A stretch of 64,000 nt of DNA from Marispirochaeta sp. GTDB taxonomy: Bacteria; Spirochaetota; Spirochaetia; JC444; Marispirochaetaceae. Position numbers and translations under genes: made by a program. This document shows positions 45,310-54,014 of the stretch, piece by piece. The notes beneath the pieces are model-generated. The model had not been told where the DNA came from and made no database searches. It saw nothing but the letters and a program-made list of their open reading frames with translations. Location: the NCBI RefSeq assembly GCF_963668165.1, contig NZ_OY764213.1:62001-126000 (forward strand), written 5' to 3'. Every line of letters starts with the position of its first letter. The stretch's first letter is position 1.

Positions 45310-46155
45310 ATGACACTCCCAATACATGCTAAACGGACTTATAGAAAACTGGTAACCTACCTTCTCCTCCTGTGCGGCGTGGTCTTTGCAGCCTTCCCGG
45401 TAATCTGGCTGCTCTCCATTTCGATCAGACCAAACGGAGAAGTGTTCGCAACCCCGCCGACCTTGCTCCCGAAGGTCTTTACACTGGGCGCCTATGCGAG
45501 GATATTCGGCTCCGTCGAGAAGATCCGTTTCTTCATCAATAGTTACATGGTCGCTCTGATCGTAACCGCCACGACCCTTTTTATTGCCATGCTGACCGCA
45601 TACTCCTTCTCCCGATTCGAATTCAAAGGGAAACGAATCCTGAATATGCTCATCATCGGCACCCAGACGGTTCCGCCGATCTCCCTCATGATTCCCTACT
45701 TCGGCATGATGGTGGCATATAAGATGTACGATACCTACTTCGCCCTTATATTTACCTACCTCGCCCTGACCCTGCCGTATGCGATTCTTATGATGACCGG
45801 CTTCTTCAACACCCTTCCCAGGGAGTTGGACGAGGCGGTGCTGATCGACGGCGGTTCGCGGCTACGCACCCTCTTTCAGGTCATCGTCCCGATATCACTG
45901 CCGGGAATCGTATCGACCGGTCTGTACACCTTTCTTCTGTCCTGGAACGAGTTTCTATTCGCCCTCACTCTAACGAAGAGCAACGAAATGGCGACCGTTC
46001 CAATCGGGATACAGCTGCTCATGGGGCAGCACACCTACGAATGGAACGAGATGATGGCTATGAGCTTTCTCGGCAGTCTGCCGATCATGCTCCTATTCCT
46101 CTTTTTCCAGCGTTACTTTCTTGCAGGAATGTCCGCCGGCTCGGTTAAGAGCTAG
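45310..46155 (+). CDS. carbohydrate ABC transporter permease, MalG type
   Basis: A 281-residue permease with EAA motif ELDEAVLIDGGSRLRTLFQV and the MalG-like ending FFQRYFLAGMSAGSVKS. No ATPase gene accompanies the operon, so it probably relies on a shared ATPase encoded elsewhere. Confidence 0.94.
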   Translation: MTLPIHAKRTYRKLVTYLLLLCGVVFAAFPVIWLLSISIRPNGEVFATPPTLLPKVFTLGAYARIFGSVEKIRFFINSYMVALIVTATTLFIAMLTAYSFSRFEFKGKRILNMLIIGTQTVPPISLMIPYFGMMVAYKMYDTYFALIFTYLALTLPYAILMMTGFFNTLPRELDEAVLIDGGSRLRTLFQVIVPISLPGIVSTGLYTFLLSWNEFLFALTLTKSNEMATVPIGIQLLMGQHTYEWNEMMAMSFLGSLPIMLLFLFFQRYFLAGMSAGSVKS

Positions 46156-46197
46156 GGATATAAAATAATCCACACTCGATAGTGAGAGGAGTTTTTA

Positions 46198-47061
46198 ATG
46201 CTACTAAATATGAGAGACCTGCTTAGTGTCGCCAAACGGGAGGGCTTTGCAGTTCCTGCCTTCAACACCAGCAGCAACATGATTGCCAACGGCGTCTTCG
46301 AAGCATGCGCAGAAAAGAGCGCTCCGGTTATCATCGCTATTCACCCGGACGAACTGGCGTTTATTCGCGACAGTTTCGTGAAGTTCCTTATCGACGAGGC
46401 CCACAAAGCCCCGTTCCCCGTCTGTATTCACCTCGACCATGGCGGCGACTTCCAGCAAACCATGCGCGCAATGCAGGACGGTTTTACCTCCGTCATGATC
46501 GACGCCTCTTCGAAGCCCTTCGAAGAGAACATGGCCATCACCAAAAAGGTGGTGGAAGCGGCGCATGCAATCAATGTCAGCGTCGAGGCCGAGCTCGGAA
46601 CCATCGGCGGAACCGGGGAGTACGGCATCGCCAGCACCGATAATATCATCTACACCCAGCCCGAGGATGTGAAGAAATTTGTTGAGGCCACCGACGTCGA
46701 CACCCTGGCGATCGCAATCGGAACGGCCCACGGGCTCTACTCGAAGGAGCTCAAACCGAAGCTCAAGATCGACCTGCTGAAAGAGATTCGCAAGATTACC
46801 AACATCCCCCTCGTCCTTCACGGCGGGTCGGACAACCCGGATCATGAGATCGCCGAAGCGGTTAAGGAGGGGATCCAAAAGATCAACATTTCCAGTGACA
46901 TCAAAAAGGCCTTTTACATTAAATGCCGGGAAGTCCTCAAGGATGAGTCCCTCCGCGAGCCCCTCGAGATCTACCCCGCCTGTATTGTAGCAATGAAGGA
47001 AGTTATGTATGAGAAGATCAAACTCTTCAACGCTGCGGACAAGGCTAAATTCTACAACTAA
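46198..47061 (+). CDS. class II fructose-bisphosphate/tagatose-bisphosphate aldolase family
   Basis: A 287-residue zinc-dependent ketose-bisphosphate aldolase. Zinc ligands are in CIHLDHGGDF (His pair region), AELGTIGG (Glu), GTAHGLY (His) and LHGGSDNPD (His); the catalytic Asp precedes HGGD. SAPVIIAIHP replaces the more common PVI sequence. It is the last gene of the ABC operon and should split the phosphorylated sugar into triose units. Whether fructose-, tagatose- or another bisphosphate is used cannot be told. Confidence 0.92.
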   Translation: MLLNMRDLLSVAKREGFAVPAFNTSSNMIANGVFEACAEKSAPVIIAIHPDELAFIRDSFVKFLIDEAHKAPFPVCIHLDHGGDFQQTMRAMQDGFTSVMIDASSKPFEENMAITKKVVEAAHAINVSVEAELGTIGGTGEYGIASTDNIIYTQPEDVKKFVEATDVDTLAIAIGTAHGLYSKELKPKLKIDLLKEIRKITNIPLVLHGGSDNPDHEIAEAVKEGIQKINISSDIKKAFYIKCREVLKDESLREPLEIYPACIVAMKEVMYEKIKLFNAADKAKFYN

Positions 47062-47081
47062 AACAAGGTAATTGAGTAGGA

Positions 47082-47099
47082 GGTAGGCTCGCGCCTACC
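47082..47099 (+). terminator. hairpin behind the aldolase gene
   Basis: GGTAGGC-TCGC-GCCTACC, flanked by AGGA and TCCT that extend it imperfectly. It lies 20 bases after the stop, but without a clear T run, so its strength as a terminator is uncertain. Confidence 0.55.
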
Positions 47100-47361
47100 G
47101 TCCTCTCGCACCAATGAACAAAGGGGATCACCTTCATATTGCTTCCCTATAGGGCAAGATAGAGATTCGGAAAAGCTTAAAGTTAGGAACATTGATGATT
47201 TTTTTAAAGAACTAAACGATTAACAATTAGGGTGAACATTGTTTCTTCCCAAAAGAACATCACAATCGAACCCAATTGGTTGTTAATGTATCGAATTGAA
47301 CATAGTACAATAATATTTACCAGAACGGGATCCCATTCAAAATTATTTGAATAGATGCTAT

Positions 47362-47530
47362 ATAACCTCAAGGAGTGAGTCGACCTTCACCGTCGGTTCA
47401 ATCCAATGTTCAAGAAGCCCTGATCGACAGTATCGTTTCTTATTAATGGGAAATGCTCGCCGGTTTCTACTGGAAGACAAATGGCATGTGGGAAAAAAGC
47501 GTAACCACGTGAGTCTGGAACTCTGTCGTG
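47362..47530 (+). repeat. long interspersed repeat unit, copy 6
   Basis: ATAACCTCAAGGAGTGAGTC, then a diverged hairpin (substitutions in both arms weaken it), the AATGTTCAAGAAGCCCTGAT block, TTAATGGGAAATGCTCGCCG and AGACAAATGGCATGTGGG. It stops near GTGAGTCTGGAACTCTG. Confidence 0.85.
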
Positions 47531-47607
47531 AAACATAGCATACTGGCTTTTGGTTGCGTTTGATGTAAAGTAGTTCTATACTGAATCAAGGTAAAAGCAC
47601 AAACTGT

Positions 47608-47640
47608 GCCAGCTTAACGGTTTGCAGCTCAACCGGATGT
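47608..47640 (+). repeat. 33-bp repeat, copy 2
   Basis: Matches 13672-13704. It is directly followed by GTCCTGGTTTGTACAC, which recurs at 59858-59873, so short modules are combined differently at each site. The alpha/beta hydrolase gene begins 35 bases further on. Confidence 0.7.
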
Positions 47641-47674
47641 CCTGGTTTGTACACTGGCGGGCGCAATTGGAATC

Positions 47675-48736
47675 ATGAAAACAAAAATCTTCCGAAGAAC
47701 AATCATAACTCTATTCATCATTTTCTCTATTATATATGTTTCCCTTGTATCATACACATCACCATTCCTTGATGGTAAAAACAAGAAAATAGAGAATAGT
47801 ATTTCCGAATTAATAAAAGTAAGACTTGGCGGGTATAAACAATCAATCTTAATTAGAGGATTAGATAGAGACAATCCTATCATCATTTTCTTACATGGAG
47901 GGCCTGGTTATCCCTGCCTTAGTTATATAAAGAAATATCAAAGTGAACTAGAAAAATACTTTGTAATTGTAAATTGGGACCAGCGTGGTTCTGGAAAGTC
48001 ATTTAGTCCATTTATACCAGCAGGATCAATGACTGAGCAGCAATTAATTATTGATCTTGATGATCTGGTTAATTATGTTCGTAACAGATTCAATAAGGAA
48101 AAAATAATTATTGTTGGTCATTCATGGGGCACCGTACTAGGTATTTCATATAGCAAGATTCACTCAGAAAAAGTATTGGCGTATGTGGGAATTGGACAAG
48201 TCATAAATCACGAAAAGGCTGAACTCATCGGATATCAATTCACAACCAATAGAGCAAATGAAACAAAAAATGAAAAAGCAATTAAGGAATTGGAGTCAAT
48301 TGGTAAGCCACCCTACACTCTCGCCTCAAGGAAAATGGCAATTCAACGAAAATGGTTAAATCGATATGGTGGGAATGAAATAACAGTAATTTGCAAAAAT
48401 GAAATAATGAAAAGCATTATTTCGTCTCCAGAGTATTCATTATTTGACGGATTAAAGTTCTTTGTTGGGAATATTTATTCGGTCACCAAATTATACAAGT
48501 ATTTAGAACAAACTGATTTTGAAAAATCAGACAAAGAATATAGTGTTCCAATTTACTTTTGTGCCGGTAAACATGATTATATAACACCATCTGGATTAAC
48601 GGAGGAACACTATAATCAAATTTCAGCACCACAAAAAGAACTATATTGGTTTGAAAAATCAGGACATGAACCACATCTTGAAGAAAAGGAAAAGTTTACA
48701 GATGTAATGAATAGGGTATATGCTCTAAATAATTAA
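47675..48736 (+). CDS. alpha/beta hydrolase, proline iminopeptidase-like
   Basis: A 353-residue hydrolase with an N-terminal signal or anchor helix (RRTIITLFIIFSIIYVSLVS), so it probably acts at or outside the membrane. Oxyanion motif FLHGGPGYPC, nucleophile Ser in IVGHSWGTVLG (about residue 148), Asp in FCAGKHDYITPS and His in KSGHEPHLEE complete the triad. The gene is AT-rich and lies between repeat copies, in the style of an acquired single-gene unit. Substrate unknown. Confidence 0.9.
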   Translation: MKTKIFRRTIITLFIIFSIIYVSLVSYTSPFLDGKNKKIENSISELIKVRLGGYKQSILIRGLDRDNPIIIFLHGGPGYPCLSYIKKYQSELEKYFVIVNWDQRGSGKSFSPFIPAGSMTEQQLIIDLDDLVNYVRNRFNKEKIIIVGHSWGTVLGISYSKIHSEKVLAYVGIGQVINHEKAELIGYQFTTNRANETKNEKAIKELESIGKPPYTLASRKMAIQRKWLNRYGGNEITVICKNEIMKSIISSPEYSLFDGLKFFVGNIYSVTKLYKYLEQTDFEKSDKEYSVPIYFCAGKHDYITPSGLTEEHYNQISAPQKELYWFEKSGHEPHLEEKEKFTDVMNRVYALNN

Positions 48737-48752
48737 AGGATATTTCGTAGAA

Positions 48753-48907
48753 ATCGGGCAGCCGGAGACGTTTACCCCCAGCCCCCACACCACCCTGCAA
48801 GCAGGTCTGCACAGGGCGGTTCACTCCATGGAGCAAACGATGTTCGCTATACGTGAGTAGCCGTAGAGGACTTTCACCTCATGAGTTTACAACCATGTCT
48901 GGCGTAC
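48753..48907 (-). ncRNA. 155-nt group II intron-like RNA, copy 2
   Basis: Same length and architecture as 39382-39536. In the domain V-like hairpin GCGG/CCGC of copy 1 becomes GCAG/CTGC, a G-C to A-T exchange at paired positions. The 3' end GGCTGCCCGAT is unchanged. Confidence 0.65.
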
Positions 48908-49012
48908 CAAATCAAACATCTTATTAAATTTTACGCAGAATAATACCCGGAAGATGATAGAATAGCTTGAAACAGTTGCAAAATGGTTTTTTATATAATC
49001 AATGAGGATTTT
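48753..49012 (-). repeat. 260-bp repeat containing the intron-like RNA, copy 2
   Basis: RNA segment plus 105 bases of flank identical to copy 1. The repeat ends exactly where homology to an alcohol dehydrogenase begins at 49013. Confidence 0.88.
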
Positions 49013-49657
49013 CATAAAATCCCTGAAAATCTGAGTTTTGAGCAGGCAGCTCTGGTAGAGCCAATGGGTATTGCCGCGTATGCTATCCTCGGAAAGGCTG
49101 GAGTCAGGACCGGCGATTTTGTGGTAATCCTTGGCACGGGCCCGATTGCGCTGCTTGCGCTGCAGATGGTAAAGGCCGCAGGGGCATCACGTGTCGTAAC
49201 TACCGGACTTGATGCTGATGAAGATTCCCGGTTCAAGGCAGCCCGTGCATTCGGTGCAGATATGACTATTAACGCTCAGCGGAAGGATCCTGTTGCGCTT
49301 ATAAAAGAGGCTACCGGAGGAAAAGGCGTCGACCTGGTTATTGATCTTTCCGGCGCCCCGTCGGCTATCTTGTCGGGATTTAAAATGCTGAAAAAAGACG
49401 GACGGTTCTGTGCCATAGGTCTTCCTTACGGTAATGTGGACTTTCCCTGGGCGGAGGCGGTACTCGGAGCTTATACTGTCTTTTTCAGCTTCAGTTCCGA
49501 TTTCCGGGCATGGGAGCAGTGTCTTCAGATGATGTCGCAAGGAAAGATAAAGGCTGACGGGTTTACGGACAACTGTTTTTCTCTGGATGACTGGTCAAAA
49601 GCCCTGGACACAGCCAGAAGCGGTAAGGCGCTTAAGGTGATTATTAAACCGTCTTAA
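49013..49657 (+). pseudogene. zinc-dependent alcohol dehydrogenase, N-terminus missing
   Basis: The frame continues from repeat-derived codons (MVFYIINEDF, ATG at 48983) into KIPENLSFEQAALVEPMGIA, the Rossmann motif VVILGTGPIALLALQMV and a normal C-terminus. The catalytic domain with both zinc sites (about 130 residues) is gone, replaced by the 260-bp repeat. The chimeric 224-residue product could be made but should not be catalytic. Confidence 0.85.
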
Positions 49658-49744
49658 CTGTTACCGGTTTTTCCTGTGGATTTCAAAAGATAGTATTTAC
49701 TCATGTTTCCGCATTTTGTTGTTATGGCGAATAGTGCCTGGCAT

Positions 49745-50449
49745 CTACATGTTATGCGATAAGCCTGTATGAGTATTTCGTGCTCCGCGAATTATCAGGT
49801 AGAGACTCAATGCAAGTTCTGTTATAAATGCAGGGGTAAACACAATGCCGCTGAGAATATCTGCGTACTGATGATAATTTGTCATCAGCACCTGGGCAAA
49901 ACTGTCAGTCAGATATCCTGCCGATGCAACAAACATAAAGTATCCCAGAACTGAAGGGAAGTAATCTGCCTTTATCATCAGGATTCCAAGAAAGATGAGG
50001 TTAACCGCAAAAAAGATCATTCCAAGGGTATAGCCTATAGCATGAGCCTGGGCGAATATCAGGGAAAAGTGCGAACTTTCCGCGGAAGCCGAAAGCCTTA
50101 TGGCCAGAAACAGGTTTACAAGATTAACCGCAATTATTACAGCCTGAGTCATTCTGAACATGAGTGCAAGGAGGGCAAGCAGTTCGCTGGTCTGACGGAA
50201 CATGCGGAAGAACAGGGCTGCAATAGCAATGTCGCTGCTTACCATCACAATGTCGAATAGTATGGAAAGACGAAAAAGACTCTCATTTCCAGCGATTGCA
50301 CCTGCAGTCCCGGCAGCATTTGTAACATTGATAAAGCTCTGCCGGATTATAAACTCGGCGATCAGGCCTGAAAGAAATATTATCAGATAAACTATACCGG
50401 CAATGCGACCGGTACGTTGCAGTTCTCTATAGTTCAATGTTGTACTCAT
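49745..50449 (-). CDS. DUF4386 integral membrane protein
   Basis: A 234-residue protein with six membrane segments, starting RTGRIAGIVYLIIFLSGLIA, which is typical of DUF4386. AGGAGG precedes the ATG. Function is unknown. It lies 11 bases after an MDR oxidoreductase gene on the same strand, a pairing suggesting one operon. Confidence 0.9.
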   Translation of the reverse strand: MSTTLNYRELQRTGRIAGIVYLIIFLSGLIAEFIIRQSFINVTNAAGTAGAIAGNESLFRLSILFDIVMVSSDIAIAALFFRMFRQTSELLALLALMFRMTQAVIIAVNLVNLFLAIRLSASAESSHFSLIFAQAHAIGYTLGMIFFAVNLIFLGILMIKADYFPSVLGYFMFVASAGYLTDSFAQVLMTNYHQYADILSGIVFTPAFITELALSLYLIIRGARNTHTGLSHNM

Positions 50450-50460
50450 TTTAACTCCTC

Positions 50461-51393
50461 CTATACTGAAATTGCTCCTGCTGCTTCAGGATGAATAATC
50501 ACGTTGCCACGCTTATGTCCCTTTTCCACATAGCGGTGAGCTTCCTGAATTTCTTCCAGACTGAAAAATTTATCTATTAGAACTGTCAGTTTGCCTTCAG
50601 CGATATACGATAGAACTTCTCTGTATACCTGGACAGTTTCTTTTGTGGGGGAGGCGATACTTGTGAACGCACCGTCTTTGTTAAGGGCTGTTTTTGCTTC
50701 CTTTTTAGGTGCCTTTCCTACTGCATCAAATATTATATCCCAGGTGTCGGTGGAGAAAGGTGATTCACGGATGTAGTCAAATACCCGGGATATATCAAGC
50801 TCTTGTATCAGAGAAACATTTGAAGGTCCGCATACTGCTGCGGTATCACAGCCGAATAGTTTAGACAGCTGAACAGCAGCAGAACCGACTGATCCGGATG
50901 CTCCATAAACAAGGACCTTTTTTCCCGGTCCGGCACCTGCTTTTTTCAGAAGCTGAAATGCTGTCATGCCTCCAACCGCCGCAGCAGCCGCTATATCAAA
51001 ACTGACGGATTCCGGTTTTTTTGTCAGAACGCTGTGTTTGGGGCTGGCTGGAACACAGAGAAATTCAGCATTGGCGCCACGGGCAAGGCCTGTAGTTGTG
51101 CCGCATACTTCGTCGTCGATTCCATAACCCTCAACACCACTGCCAACAGCCCTGACTATTCCGGAAAATTCAACGCCGGGAATACTCATCGGTTTAAATC
51201 CCATAAAGAACCCCAGAGTTCCGGTTACTATCCGGGGAATTTTCCTGAGCATAACATCTCCCCGGGTTACCGTAGCACTTTTAACCTGGATCAGGATTTC
51301 CCCGGGACCCGGAACCGGTTTTTCTATCTGCCTCAGTTCGATTGTTTCCGGCCCCCCTGCCTTGGGGACATATGCACATCTCATTGTTTCCAT
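50461..51393 (-). CDS. NAD(P)H-dependent quinone oxidoreductase-like MDR protein
   Basis: A 310-residue zinc-free medium-chain dehydrogenase. GEILIQVKSATVTRGDVMLR, PGVEFSGIVRAVG and VLVYGASGSVGSAAVQLSKL (NADPH-binding AxGxxG-like) are visible; no structural zinc cysteines. GAGGT precedes the first ATG. It is co-transcribed with the DUF4386 gene. Confidence 0.9.
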   Translation of the reverse strand: METMRCAYVPKAGGPETIELRQIEKPVPGPGEILIQVKSATVTRGDVMLRKIPRIVTGTLGFFMGFKPMSIPGVEFSGIVRAVGSGVEGYGIDDEVCGTTTGLARGANAEFLCVPASPKHSVLTKKPESVSFDIAAAAAVGGMTAFQLLKKAGAGPGKKVLVYGASGSVGSAAVQLSKLFGCDTAAVCGPSNVSLIQELDISRVFDYIRESPFSTDTWDIIFDAVGKAPKKEAKTALNKDGAFTSIASPTKETVQVYREVLSYIAEGKLTVLIDKFFSLEEIQEAHRYVEKGHKRGNVIIHPEAAGAISV

Positions 51394-51589
51394 GGACTAT
51401 TACCTCATTCTACGAAGGTAGGTAAATGTGCAGCAGAGGTCAAAATAATTTTGGTATTCCGGGGAGAGCGGGAAGATAATAACCGACGAAATGTCGGATA
51501 TCAGTTGTATCTTTGAAGACTTGTATGATGCGTTTGATTGGCAAGGAGCGGCAAAGCCTTTAGGGTTATCTTTTCCCCCACCAAATACG

Positions 51590-52210
51590 CTACAAGTTTG
51601 AAAAAAAATCCATGGAAGAGGTCTTTTGCTCCGGGAGTACGGCGGATTCTATATTCTGCTTAAGGTATGCGAATAGCTGTTCACGGTACTGCTGATCAAC
51701 CTCTTTTGTAATTGCCGGACCATAGGTCCGAAGGTTTTTTTCCAGCAGCTCATAGATTTCGTCCGGCAGTGCAACTGTGTAGAGGGTAATTATCCCTCCC
51801 AGAACCATATTCACACCGCCCACCTGTGCCAGTTAAAGTCCTTCTATCCGGGTCTGGTAGGTGTAGCTTTCCAGATCAAGCCCCGTCAGATATTCCCGGG
51901 ATGCCTGCAGTACTCCGGCAAAAAGATGAGCAAGAACAGAGGTCATCTTAATAATCCGCTGGCTTGGTATAGGATTACTAAGCCCCTCTTCTATATGCAG
52001 CAGAATATTCAGATTGGTATACACCGGAAGAATATAGTCCAGACCGGCTTCCGCCGACTGTGATTTCAATTCCTGGTTCAACAGATCCCAGTGCAGATAT
52101 ATTTCATTCAGCAGATTATCACTGATCCCCGGTATCTCAGCTTTATCAGCCAGATCAGTTTCTGCCTGTAGGGCTGTAATAGCATTGGATATGTTATAGG
52201 ACTTCTCCTG
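51590..52210 (-). pseudogene. broken TetR-like regulator, C-terminal part
   Basis: The frame holds a long helical region (AITALQAETDLADKAEIPGI, IIKMTSVLAHLFAGVLQASR, YTYQTRIEGL), a TAA at 51833-51835, then in the same frame LAQVGGVNMVLGGIITLYTV and further helices to 51590. A single in-frame stop thus splits one protein. The N-terminal DNA-binding part is not found upstream of 52210. Assignment to the TetR ligand-binding type is a guess from composition. Confidence 0.5.
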
Positions 52211-52660
52211 GGATGAGAGAAAGAATCCCTGAAAAGGATGCGTTCGCCGTAGGCGACACGGATACCGGACATATTTATCATGGAAGGAGACTCCTGAATG
52301 TGGGGTGTATTGGCTTAGATATCGCTTTGCGATTCTCTGACCTGCACGTACTCTCGGGATTTTTCTATCGGAAAACCCTGCCGTACGTTTGGATTCGCGT
52401 ATCGCTTCGCGATTCTCTGACACAGAAGAGGACTTGAACCACCACCCGGAAACCTGGACTATAACCTGAATTCTATGTGTTTCCTTATTGGTATATATAG
52501 GTTTGTTTTGAACTGCCTTTGAGTTCTGTTCTGAGGTACAGGAGGACGTGTTACCGGCTTCGGGCTGGTAATTTGACTAAATGATACTATCGAAATCCAT
52601 CGTACATTCCAGGTAAATAGTTTTCTTCATTGACAATGGCAAGGCATAACTATAAGAAAC
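52211..52660. other. rearranged non-coding stretch
   Basis: No intact gene. A 22-base sequence with an internal ATCGC-GCGAT hairpin occurs twice, 80 bases apart (52320-52341 and 52400-52421, one mismatch). The right end (52637-52659, GGCAAGGCATAACTATAAGA) repeats the sequence found just before the hairpin repeat at 39669. Confidence 0.5.
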
Positions 52661-52780
52661 ATACCTGATTCCGTTCTAAGTCGCGTAAGAGCACTATCAG
52701 AAGTTGAAAAACTGATAACTGGGAATATAAAACATTATAATCGTGTTGAAGAGCTTAGAATTGAAAACTGGATACGATAA
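52661..52780 (+). pseudogene. VapC-like toxin, C-terminal fragment
   Basis: The frame ends KLITGNIKHYNRVEELRIEN then WIR and stop, like the PIN-toxin C-terminus TxNxxxFxRVxxLxIENW. Only about 39 residues survive. A partial hairpin repeat begins 10 bases later. Confidence 0.5.
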
Positions 52781-52790
52781 AAGGCAAGAA

Positions 52791-52813
52791 ACATATCCTC
52801 AAGGATTGAAACG
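52791..52813 (+). repeat. hairpin repeat, partial copy 7
   Basis: ACATATCCTCAAGGATTGAA followed by ACG; only the left arm is recognisable. Confidence 0.6.
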
Positions 52814-52864
52814 TCCGCTGGAGAATCATCCGGGAGTTTTCTGAAAGAAGAGTTGGTAAAATAG

Positions 52865-53587
52865 ATGAACCTGAAGAAAATCTATGAAGATTTATATTCT
52901 GATTCTCTGAGAGAAATTAAAAGCGGAGAATACAAAATTGACAGGATGATAGACTCTCCCGATGACAAAAGACACGGAATTACTTTATTGTTCAGACCAT
53001 CAGCAGAAGTTAAGTCTGAAATTTCACGGTTTTTACATGAATTGCAGGGAATCGATCCGAACCAGTATTATTATCCGGCATCTGATATGCATGTGACTGT
53101 CTTATCTATTATTTCCTGTCATCCGGAATTTAAAATCTCCAGCATTGATTTACCAGCCTATATTAATCTTCTGAAAAAGGCTGTCTCTTCCGCGAATAGT
53201 TTCACCCTTCACTTTCGAGGGATTACCGCATCACCGTCGTGTATCATGATTCGAGGCTACCCTGAAAACGGGATACTGAATGACTTGAGGAACAACATTC
53301 GATCAATCTTTAAAAGGTCATCGCTGGAAAACTCTATCGACAGAAGATACGAGCTGCAAACAGCCCATTCAACGGTGCTTCGCTTTACGAACAGATTATC
53401 CGACATCCCGAAGTTTTTAGAAATCCTGGAATCGTATAGAGACTTTAATTTCGGCTCCTCCACAGTCAAATCTCTGGAGTTTGTCGTGAATGACTGGTAT
53501 CTGCGGGAGACGAAAACAGAAAAGCTGTTCAGTTTTTCTTTACCCTCAATCAAGGATCCTTTTCAGGCACAGCGAACAGGAATATGA
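52865..53587 (+). CDS. 2H phosphoesterase-like protein
   Basis: A 240-residue protein with the two HxT motifs of the 2H (LigT/2'-5' RNA ligase/CPDase) superfamily: DMHVTVLS near residue 76 and TAHSTVLRF near 168, each followed by a hydrophobic strand. Such enzymes open cyclic phosphates in RNA or nucleotides. Its stop overlaps the start of a truncated DUF488 gene (ATGA), so the two were an operon. Substrate unknown. Confidence 0.72.
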   Translation: MNLKKIYEDLYSDSLREIKSGEYKIDRMIDSPDDKRHGITLLFRPSAEVKSEISRFLHELQGIDPNQYYYPASDMHVTVLSIISCHPEFKISSIDLPAYINLLKKAVSSANSFTLHFRGITASPSCIMIRGYPENGILNDLRNNIRSIFKRSSLENSIDRRYELQTAHSTVLRFTNRLSDIPKFLEILESYRDFNFGSSTVKSLEFVVNDWYLRETKTEKLFSFSLPSIKDPFQAQRTGI

Positions 53588-53724
53588 TTGCCGTAAAACG
53601 GATATACGAAAAGCCTGAAAGCAGCGACGGTTATAGAATCCTGTTGCATTACGCGAATACCTTTCGTAATAGCCTCTTCAATGCCAAAAAGTTAGCATTT
53701 CCTTTTCTGTACTACCATAATTGA
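53584..53724 (+). pseudogene. DUF488 protein, N-terminal stub
   Basis: MIAVKRIYEKPESSDGYRIL is the standard start of DUF488 proteins; after residue 20 the expected VDRLWPRG is replaced by unrelated residues and the frame stops after 46 codons. The gene was cut by a rearrangement at about 53643. Confidence 0.75.
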
Positions 53725-54014
53725 GAATTATATGCGATTGGAAGAACCCGGTATCTGGATTCTTTTACAGCGATCTTGGGGTGATATATGCATACATGGG
53801 CGCGATTTGAATTGATTTACTGGTTTTCATTCTCTTTTGATTATTTAACGAAATACTACGCGGCACTATCGTTATTCACAATCCAGGAAAACAGTAAAAA
53901 TATCCCGTTGCATGGACAACAGGTTGACATGGGCTGTCATTAGGTTATCTACTTTTCCATATACGCATAGAGAACCTGAAGCGCATGAGAAAAACAAAGG
54001 AAGTTACATAGTTA
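53725..54014. other. intergenic stretch
   Basis: About 290 AT-rich bases before the NagB-like gene; no gene seen. A promoter is expected but not identified. Confidence 0.4.

Noticed and set aside
46204..46878. 224-residue minus-strand frame opposite the aldolase
   Set aside because: Antisense shadow; the aldolase carries all catalytic motifs on the plus strand.
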